From positions 166,400,825 through 166,464,824 of the forward strand of contig NC_073746.1 of assembly GCF_029784135.1 (NCBI RefSeq): DNA of 64,000 bases. The letters run 5' to 3'. This document shows positions 55,311-64,000 of this stretch, piece after piece. Under the pieces are notes generated by a model. That model was not told the origin of the DNA and did no database searches. It was given only the letters and a program-made list of their open reading frames with translations. The stretch is from Toxorhynchites rutilus septentrionalis (Eukaryota > Arthropoda > Insecta > Diptera > Culicidae). The position numbers and the translations under genes are program-made. How positions within the stretch are numbered: position 1 is the first letter of the stretch; each line of letters opens with the position of its first letter.

Positions 55311-58300
55311 CAATCAATTTGAATAATACAGTGTAAATAATACGGGAAGAGGTTAAAGGAAGAGAGTACGAATGCCAAAAATTTTGGGTGATTTTTGAGA
55401 AATTTCGTCGAAATCAACGCAGATGGGATGTAAATCATACGTATACATACGCATTCCCAAATATACACGCGCTCCTCACCCCCAAAACTCACTCATGAAA
55501 AACTCGAAAGTTCTTCTTCTGTAGGAGCATTGTACCACTGCGACCATTAGTTTGATCTACTGTAGTGCAAACTCAAAAGTAACGAATCGTTCATTCTGAG
55601 AGCCGCGTAGTATTTTGTACTTTTGAAATTTGCGATGAAGTGTTTCTCTAATTTACTCCAAACTTTGATCGATCGACTGAAAAAAATGGCTAATGGTATC
55701 AATATGAAACGTGCACAGGTGTTTTGGGGATACACTAGGCCAACAATTTGCCTGCTAACATTATAACGTATCGCAATATTTGCCAAATTTCAGATGGTTT
55801 TCTAAAACACTATAAAAAAAGTGTGTTTGGCTTTTTTTCGATGCGAAAAATTTAAATATTTTGTTTTCCGTAAAATCAATAAATTAACATAGCACAGAAT
55901 TTATTGGAGTTTTCAAAACTGCCTTTCGATTTGCGGTGCGATGGTTTGATCATGAATTATTCATCATGAAAGACGAGGGGGTAATTTTTCATTCAAACTA
56001 AAATACCTCTGTGTGGAAAAATTCTACAGGAGCGTTCTTACAACCGAATGAAAGCTGGTTGATAAAGTTAATTGGATTCACTGTTGAGTTGGTTAGCAAA
56101 GAATTGTGTCAGTCCAGAATATTTTTGAAAAGCAAAGAAAAATCGATTTTTCATTTCTTCCCGATATTGTTTTTCACTACACCTACACACACACAAGATA
56201 AAAAAATATACGTAAAATTATCTAATACATGAAAACTGTAGCTTTTAAAAAGGTGTATCTCATCTGTGTACATTACTTTTTACGAAGTTATAGCATGTCA
56301 AAAATCACTTAAAATATCCGACTTCACACTCGGATCCTCTTTTTTTTATCGAGTTTATATTGCAATAGATTGAATTGTCGTGACCGATGTTTGATATTTC
56401 AATTTGTACCCTCAATATACTTCCCCTCAATAGCCTTTCCTATTTTGATGGTTCAGGCCACCCTTCCCTTCACAAATTCGGTTCATGTTAACTGAGTTCC
56501 AACAAAATTAGTAGCAGTTATTGTTGTAGCATATCGTATTATTAGTAACAGTAGATCGTCTTTGGTACACCTCGTCGTGCTTCAAATCTTCTCTGACAAG
56601 CGATGAGCGAATCTGTAAACTTATATTTTTTCTAACATGACCGCATAAACATAACCAAAACATTGAGCGAACGATGACGGTCAGAAAAGTAGGTCCGGGG
56701 TGTAATCGAATCAGATGATAAAGACATACAACTAGTTCAGTGGGCAATTATTTAATGGTGAATGTGATTGTTTTATTACCACTAAATGGAGAGAATTGGG
56801 AGCAATCCATGGCATAGATTAACATAAATCACTGAAATTCTGCAAGTGCATAACAAACAATTGCATTTGTGTTTGGCTTCCATGGATACAAATACTTTTT
56901 TCGCATAAATCTTCGCCAAATGCAGCCTTCGCACGTTCCAATGGCATAAATATGTTTCCCCCTCGTTTCTAGATACGACCTTCCGTTACGAATAACCGCG
57001 ATTCTCCATGGCGAACAATCAGTGGAAACTGGAAAACAAATCATCCAAACTCTGACACAGTGGCCCATATCCGAACCCGCATTGTGAACCAAACACCCCA
57101 CTGAATGAAATTGGATTCGTGTTATCAATTGTAGCGAAATGCACTCCACAGGGGCAGACATAATGCAAACTGCATTTGGAAAATCTGTGGAACCATTTTT
57201 AGCTCTCCGGGCTGAGAGCCAGATCCGAACAGATCATACCTCGAACCACGGAGTAGCATCTGCACCCCGGTTGCTTCCAATAAATTTGCATATAATGGAG
57301 TGGCTGTTTCCGAGGGTACTCTGTGCTGCCTTCAGCGCCTCTTAACATCAACGGTCTTGACCTCGATTGCAGTGGCTTCAGTTGGCTCAATTGGAACTAA
57401 AAGTAGTGCTATGGAAAAGAAGGGACTGTTGCGCTTATGAAACCGGAATAAATTTGGAGAAGCTTTTGTAGGGAAAATCTGAACCACAGCCACACTGAGA
57501 ATGTTATGTTCTATGTGTTGAACTGATTTGCTTGTAGGCTCGTCGCTGGAGTGGATTCGTACACAGAAAAGTATACCACTGAATTAGAACACCGAGCCCA
57601 ATCCGAATGACTCGGTTACGGTGACAATACATTATCCCTTCCTGCTGCCGTTGGATATCTGCAGCGAACACGTGTAATATTTATGCAAACACACTTGCTG
57701 TTTCCATTATGTACATATAAGCCACAAGCGAACCAACCGAGCAAAGTGTTTTCAAAAGGAGTGTTTGATGCAGTTATCACATATCATGAAAATTTATGCT
57801 CACGCTCGTGTGTTATTTTTAGTTGTGTTACCACCCGCCCCACTATTGCCATTCCCGGTGTTGTTCGTTATCACTCGCTACAATGTTGGGCTTTCCTCAT
57901 TTGGTTCGACCAAAGGAATGGAAAAAGTTTCTCTTGATTACAGGGTCCACTTTAGAGCAATTTATGATGCAGTTATGTTTCACTCGATGGTTGAAATAAT
58001 ATCGTTGCTCATTCTGAAGAGAGGACTCGGTTTTGTTTTGGGACTCATATAGAGTCCTCTGTTATGATTGATAAAGCAGAAAAATTACGAGAACATAATT
58101 GAAGTTTGTGTGGTCCTTAAGAAGACGGATTTCGCGCCAACTTGTCTATGGGATTGGCATGACCGTCTCAGAATTTAACTGAAATTGTTGGGCGTGAGGA
58201 CTTTACCTAATTAAGGCAGTATTCTAGTCTAGAAATCAGAAAAAATCAAAATTTCTGTAGTTTAGGCATTCGAGAATATACTTTAGAAAGGACTTATTGA

Positions 58301-58545
58301 AAATCCCATTATTTACCGAGTTAGAGCCATTTCAGTGATGCGGTATCTAACCTGCTACGGCCACAACAATGAACTTCAAACGCGTTTTACTCGAAACTAG
58401 TTTTTTTCAAACTGGCGTACACAATATCTCAAGTTCTACTGAACCGATTCAACCGAATTTATATGAATACAATCAGTATGCATCTCTCTATCGCATGAAC
58501 CTTTAAAAATAAAACATTTTTTCAAATTTTACTATTTCTAAAAAA
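55311..58545. other. 3.2 kb without recognised genes
   Basis: The stretch 56800-57650 is closer to average GC than its surroundings and shows no repeats, so it may be single-copy DNA. ORFs stay under 111 codons and overlap on opposite strands. I found no TIR, array or conserved motif. Confidence 0.4.
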
Positions 58546-59455
58546 TATAATGGGTTGTATCTAGGACACGACCGCAATTTTAGACGTGGAACTACGGAAT
58601 TATATTATTCAATCCACTTGTTTATCACTTCGGATATTATTTTAGGACGCATTGAAATTTCCGTAATATATTTTAAGCTATTTAATTCTTTATTACTTCG
58701 GTAGACTCGAAAGCGTCGAGTAGAGTCGAAAGCTATCAGCACTTCTCATTTATTAGGTTCAACTCATATCAGACTTTATCCTTCCCACTCAGTTATCGAT
58801 CACAAACTATGGACCCTTTTGCTCCTATCTTTCGCTTGAGATTTGATCGAACCCCACAACCTGCAACAGTAAGCTTACCCTGCTGGAATTTGAAAGCATA
58901 CTTTCATGAAATCTAAATAAATACAGTGTATATCTATTTTCCAAAATTCTGGATACTCTTCCATATCCGCACTAGCACAAAAAATCTCGTATGCTGCTCT
59001 TGTTTGTAGTAGCACACCTCGATAAAGAGGGCTTCCTCTCCTTGTATCGAGCTGTGTGTTTATGTGTGTGAAATCAGCATTAGGCATGAATGATATACGG
59101 TCGTTGTGTTATGCTAGCTCACTCGCATCTGTGTTTTCACTCTTTTCTATTTTTGGTTTCCGCCTCTAGTCCTGAGAAAAGCCCTTGTGGAAAGAAACTA
59201 TACAAATCGGCAGAACAAATGTATGGGAAAATGAGAATGATTCCAGTTTTCATTAATTTAAACTGTTTAGGCAATAGTGGATTGTACTGTATAGTATATC
59301 GAACGAATCTTAGAGAATTTCTGATTCCATTGGTGTGCAAAGTATCAGAATTTGTTCGCTGTGAAAATAGTTATTAACGTTAACTTTATTTCACAAAACC
59401 GTGACCTGTTTTCTGATTTGGCATGCTTCCTGAAAGACGTAGTTCCACGTCAAAA
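58546..59455 (+). mobile_element. GACGTAG-family element, copy F
   Basis: About 910 bases. The left end has GGTTGTATC...GACACGACC, then AGACGTGGAACTACG. The right end has GACGTAGTTCCACGTCAAAA. It has the interior words GTTATTAACGTTAACTTTA and CAGAACAAATGTATGGGAAA of the other copies but no carried LINE piece. Both end palindromes carry matched changes (CGTGGAACTACG). Confidence 0.78.
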
Positions 59456-59864
59456 ATCAAGAAACATAAGGAAAAACGTTTTGAGATGCATTTTGTTTTT
59501 CAAACGGCCGCCATTTTGTCAAAATAGGTGTTTTTGATTTGTCCGAGGTTCATGCGATAGCGGCAACTTTACTGATTCAGAATCTGTTCGATTTTGACGT
59601 GGGACTACGTCTAAGTGAAATGAAAACCTAAACACAGAACATGCAGGAAAAAATGCAAGATTTCGAATGCTTATAACTCGATCATTTCCTAATAGTTCGA
59701 AAAAAGATGCTTGCATCAATTGGTAGGAAATATTTCTACGCATCTATCACAATGAATAAAATGTTATTTTTCATGAAATAAACAATTGAATAACTGTGGA
59801 ATGCCAAGCGTTATCTAAACGCCCTAACTGCCTCGTTTTGATTGGCCCGATTTACGATTTCCCC

Positions 59865-60290
59865 AACACAGACGTCAAAACCAAGCAGCCTGGAGAAATC
59901 GGCATTGCAAAAACATGCAAGCAGTGGGTATTTTTGTTCTCACCGAAAAATGTTCCCTAACACAGACTTCAAAATCAATGTACCTGGGAGAATCCGCTTT
60001 GCGAATACATGCAAGTTGGGGGTATTTTTGTTTACAAGGAAATGTGTTTCCCTAACACGGACATCAAAACCAAAATGCCTAGGGACCAGGCATGCCTGGG
60101 GGAGTCCACTTCGCAAATACATTCAAGTTGGAGGTATTTTTGTTCCCACCGGACTTCAAAAGCAATGTGCTTGAGGAGATTCGCATTGCAAATACATGTA
60201 AGTTAGGAAATTTTTTTTCACAACGAAATATATTCACCTAACCAGAGTTCAAAACCAAGGTACCTGGGAAAATTCGCTCTGCAAGTACAA
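59865..60290 (+). repeat. tandem array, about 100-130-base units, 4-5 copies
   Basis: Units contain CCTAACACAGACTTCAAAA, CAATGTACCTGGGAGAATC, CGCTTTGCGAATACATGC and AAGTTGGGGGTATTTTTGTT. One unit has an extra palindromic CCAGGCATGCCTGG near 60088. A further degenerate unit follows the TIR element at 60785-60835, so the array was split. Confidence 0.78.
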
Positions 60291-60293
60291 GTA

Positions 60294-60744
60294 GGGGATA
60301 TGGAGGTACGACGGACATGTTAAGAAAAACTTCAGTTGTATCTTTGAAAACTCATGTTTTCCAAAACTTAAAAGCAGTTTCTTACAGTTCAATATACTGG
60401 TTTTCGAAATAATTCGCCAAATGTTTTATAAAAATGTGTTTTTCATGTTTTTTTTTACTGAAATTAAAACAAGCCGGAAATTAAAACATTTTTATCGATG
60501 CGGGTATAACGGACATGTAGTGAGAGGAATATGGACACGTCAATAATATGCGAAGCGTAGGAATTTATCGCTCGCGAGAGGAATTATTTCGCTCTCTCCC
60601 AGTGTTTGTGCGTCCAGTTACTGAAATAGAACAAAAAAGAGAAAGCAATATAAAAAAGAGTTCAATATTCTTCCCATCACATTCCATCATGCATCAACCA
60701 CCTGTCTATCATACCCCCACTGTCCGTCTTACCCGCGATTCCCC
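60294..60744. mobile_element. TIR element with GGGG ends, second family
   Basis: After TA it starts GGGGATATGGAGGTACGACG and ends CGTCTTACCCGCGATTCCCC, followed by TA (60745-60746). The arms share GGGGA, GGTA and GACGGACA. End design resembles the GGGG elements at 44467 and 62421, though the interiors differ. 451 bases, non-coding. Confidence 0.72.
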
Positions 60745-61148
60745 TACTTCTTTATTCACTTTTCCCTGTGCAGACCAAAATATGGTTCCCTAACACGTAA
60801 TACTGAACTGAGGAGCCTGGGAAAATCGTCGTTTCAGATACTGGAGGCGAATGAACTTACAAGATTAAAGTATAGCATTCAAAGTGAAAGTTGAAATTGT
60901 TGATCCATTTTGATTCATGCCAGGAGTATTTCTGTACTTCAAATTTACTCGTAGCGGAAAACATAATCTATTACAATACATGATTTGGTGTTAAATGGAA
61001 TTTGTTCGAATTCTTTACTTACAAAGCAAATATGTTGAATTCGAAATTGTTTCATTCAATCAATAATCTCAATACAAACAAATGATTACTACGCCAACGA
61101 TAGTCCCACGTCGATCTTGCGGTTATATCTTAGATATAACCCACTCAT

Positions 61149-62420
61149 TTTTTTTTGTCTCAGATAACCAGAAGGGCTGGAATCGTGTACGCACAACTTT
61201 TTGTTTTAAACCCCCTCACTTCATCAGCTTGCAACTATTCTAGTTATGAATATTTTTTCTTCGCTCAGTTTTTGTTTTATTGCTAAAAGATAGATGAACA
61301 AATAATTATATAATGGATCATAAAAATACTCTTTGTTTTATTTATACTAAGCTCGAAAAAACGTCCCAAATTCGTGTCTCTACACTAGAATCCCACTATA
61401 AGCAACTTGGCATACTTAGTTTTCCGAAAATTTATCTAGACTAACATATGGAAAGGGCTAAATATTTTTTTTATAATTTTTTGATATTTTTTTTTACTCA
61501 AAAATGGTAAGTTCTACAAAAAAGTGATCTATGGAAGAGTTTTAGGAAAATAATTGAATTTTATTAAAAAATACTGAAAAAATATTCTTTGAAATCCTGC
61601 ACTGAAAAAACCCTTTTCAAAAACTAAAAGTCGATTTTCACAAAATAGTCATCTCAGATTTCGATGAAATGGTAGATAAATATGTGCCCTACAACTCTTC
61701 CATACATTGAAACTTGTGCATATTTCAGGTAAAAAAGTTTTTAAAACAAAACCTTTTTCAAGGTTTTTTCTCAAAAATTTTCTATTTCTTTTTGTGTAGA
61801 AAAAAATCAATAACAGGTAGAAATGGATTTATGGTGACCCTTGGATGCTAAAGTTTTAAGTTTTCAGCTTGTTTTTGTAGTCAAATACAATATGTTTCAA
61901 CTCAGAGAGTAACGACAGCTTTCAAACAATAGCCATCTGCCAAAAATCACTTGATCGGTCGGTCAGGTATCGAACAGTCGTTGTAGATTTAGGTATCTAT
62001 TCATAGTCACTGTAGATATAATAGTAATACATGGATTGTATAGATACCTTAAAGAAGAATAAAATGACTCTGCAGTTTGAAAATTACCAGTCGTGACCGC
62101 CAGCAAATGTAAAGTGTCAGAAAAGAAATAGCATTATTTTGTTCCTGCGTAATCATCAGAATTCAACAAAGAAAAGTGTGACATTATTTAGCAACATGAG
62201 TCAAGCCGTGATCTCCAGGATTTGCAAGGATTGCAAATGCAGTGCTGATATTAACAACCCCAAGTGTAATCGTAATAAACTACGTTGGTTAACATCAACA
62301 GTAATAGAGAAAATATGTTAACTGTGATATAACATCCGTTGGATGGCACATTGCGAATTTGTGAATCTTGTTTGGCAGTGATTTGGCACAATAGGTGTGT
62401 TCCAAAGAAAAAACGACGTA
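61149..62420. other. AT-rich, no gene; small inverted motif
   Basis: TATGGAAGAGTT (near 61529) recurs inverted (AACTCTTCCATA near 61695) inside an A/T-rich block with AAAAATTTT words, reminiscent of the foldback at 41.4 kb. No supported ORF. Confidence 0.4.
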
Positions 62421-63341
62421 GGGGTAGTGGGGACAAATTGGTCATGGGGGCAAAGTGGTCACCTGCTTGTTTGGTAGTATAACTATTGACTATAGTTGCC
62501 GTATTGATAGTCACCTTATGTTTGAAGAATTTAATGACTTTTGAGTCACCCTGTACTTCAGTAGAGCTGTCGCATGTCAAAATACAAACAAAAACAGAAA
62601 TTACTCTCTCGATAGCCATTCGGCCGTAGTTCTGTGCGCATGGTATCTAAGGAATTTCTCGTGAAATTTAGTTTATTCAATCTGATATGCTGGACAAATT
62701 ATCATTTTCGACGACTGTTAACATATTCTAGGAGATGTGAACAGATATTTTGTTTAATCTCAGCAATTAATTAGCATAGAAATTATTTTCATGTTTGGGG
62801 GTAAAGTGGTCATAGGTGAATAACAACTTACAATGTTCTGTTTACTTAAACTGATATACCTCATCACATTCTGCTCTTGAAGAAGATCCTTTTATGGCTT
62901 TGACCCTGGATAAATATGCCACTCCAACTAAACCAAGCCTCATTATGCGGAACGTTATGTGTTTTTTACTACGTTTTTGTATGCAAGAGAAAATTTAAAT
63001 TGAGATTCTAGGTGAATAGGCCAAGCTTATTTCATACATATATCTACTATCTCAAATATGATTTGAACAAATATGGACAAAAAAACGCATAAATCTATCA
63101 CATTTAGCTTGATATATGCGAGTGACCACTTTACCCCCAAGCAAAAAAAAAAAGTTCGATTTTTCACTTTTTTTCTAATGATGAAAAGTGTACTATTTAG
63201 ATTTTTTAGTAAAAGCCGTTTGATATCTTGAACAACAATGAGTTGACCTATAATATTCTTCGAGAAACGGGAATTTAATCGATATGTGGACGCTGGAAAT
63301 GGGCATATTCCTTAGGGTGACCACTATGCTCTCACTTCCCA
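62421..63341. mobile_element. GGGG-TIR element, copy 2
   Basis: Same element as 44467-45389 over its full length (921 against 923 bases). It starts GGGGTAGTGGGGACAAATTG after TA (62419-62420) and ends TGCTCTCACTTCCCA before TA (63342-63343). Interior blocks such as GTTTGGTAGTATAACTATTG are nearly identical, so both copies are fairly young. Confidence 0.82.
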
Positions 63342-63758
63342 TATAGATGAGGATAACACTAACCAAAATATTGAAGATTCACAAGCTTGGTTACACTTGG
63401 GGTTGCTAACCCTTTTACGCACAACATCGAGTCTCACTCGTAGTGTACTTGCATAACATAGGGCGCTAGAACGCTCAGCAGAGAAGTGCGCCTCAGCTAT
63501 ACCATGAAATGAATCTCTCTTTTTGATACTCATTGGTAGCGTAATGTCCTGGTTTCTCATGTTCGATCTAAGCTGTCTACGACCAAAGTATACATCGTAG
63601 ATGAATCGGTTAACCTTACAATAAATAAATAAAATAAATATAAAATTTAAATAATACAAAAACATAGTGAATATGAAAATTAAATATAGGTTCATGTTCA
63701 TGCACTCATGTTCATTCCTTTTTTTCTTCGAAACTGATCGTAGTAGGGAATGTGGATA
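63342..63758. other. no recognised gene
   Basis: A minus-strand 166-codon ORF (63324-63824) spans the element boundary and is AT-driven; I do not consider it coding. Otherwise AT-rich. Confidence 0.4.
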
Positions 63759-63967
63759 CAGGTCGCACTCGATTATATATAATCGCAATTTCACTTTCAA
63801 CCATAATTTTCGAATCCAATACAAAAATACAAAAAGCTATTTTTCTATTAATGTTTGACATTCATACATTAATGAAAAAATTGTTTTCTCAAGATTCGAT
63901 TATGTATAGGATTTGAAAATAATTGTTGAAAAAAAATGATCGACTATACATAATCGAGTCCGACCTG
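63759..63967. mobile_element. short pogo-like MITE
   Basis: 209 bases, starts CAGGTCGCACTCGATTATAT and ends CATAATCGAGTCCGACCTG. TA precedes it; the right flank reads TG. The ends match those of the 7434-9150 element and especially the solo end at 8283. Confidence 0.82.
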
Positions 63968-64000
63968 TGTCTGAAAGAACCATTGATACTGTTTGACGTA

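Larger units (their letters stand above)
59592..61148 (-). mobile_element. GACGTAG-family element, copy G, inverted
   Basis: Its right end is at 59592 (TTTTGACGTGGGACTACGTC) and its left end near 61090-61148 (CCCACGTCGATCTTGCGG and GGTTATATCTTAGATATAACC). The terminal hairpin here is a perfect 9-base stem. Its interior does not match the other copies; it holds a tandem array and a TIR element instead. Pairing of these two ends as one element is an inference from orientation and spacing. Confidence 0.6.

Noticed and set aside
57139..58052. Short ORFs in a GC-balanced region
   Set aside because: Opposite strands open together, no family recognised, no start or splice context.
63324..63824. 166-codon minus-strand ORF
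   Set aside because: It spans the end of a TIR element and the start of a MITE, with AT-driven composition.

Overview
This 64 kb window looks like a dipteran, probably mosquito (Culicidae), genome segment made almost entirely of transposable elements (TEs). The reasons are its AT-rich composition, several clades of non-LTR retrotransposon (LINE), tRNA-derived SINEs with target-site duplications, and Tc1/mariner transposases of the DD37E type, which are known from mosquitoes. The species is an inference; nothing in the window names it. I found no confident intact host gene. The best host-coding candidate is a Ser/His/Gln-rich exon-like stretch at 46.6-46.96 kb, cut by a transposon.

Layout. 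0.2-2.2 kb: a hairpin-ended element (copy A of what I call the GACGTAG family) carrying a LINE 5' fragment. 2.6-3.6 kb: a hAT-like non-autonomous element. 3.9-6.1 kb: a CR1/T1-like LINE (LINE A) with a 606-codon reverse transcriptase (RT) ORF. 6.3-7.1 kb: GACGTAG copy B. 7.4-9.15 kb: a pogo-like element. 11.5-12.3 kb: a mariner-like element with a Tigger-like element inside it. 12.7-20 kb: GACGTAG copy C, split by a CR1/L2-like LINE (LINE B), itself split by three DNA transposons. 21.1-27.2 kb: a LINE of the same family (LINE D), split by a CR1/T1-like LINE (LINE C), which is split by GACGTAG copy E. 27.4-30.95 kb: two minus-strand RNase H-bearing LINE tails (F1 and F2), one hosting a SINE. 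31.1-34.1 kb: another T1-like LINE (LINE E), split by a deleted DD37E element. 36.4-39.2 kb: an RNase H-bearing LINE (LINE G). 41.4-42.4 kb: a foldback structure with a long (AT)n tract. 42.7-46.1 kb: a SINE, a Tc1 relic and two terminal-inverted-repeat (TIR) elements. 46.96-48.26 kb: a DD37E mariner with a full-length 338-codon transposase. 53.2 kb: a second SINE. 54.2-55.3 kb: a tandem array. 58.5-61.1 kb: GACGTAG copies F and G, the latter holding a second array and a TIR element. 62.4-64 kb: two more TIR elements.

The elements do not form pathways. Their relations are stratigraphic: inserts interrupt reading frames that resume on the far side, which gives exact boundaries and relative ages. 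The most distinctive signal is the GACGTAG family. It has palindromic ends, a second hairpin at one end whose two arms vary together between copies, no recognised transposase, and two copies that carry the 5' end of a LINE.
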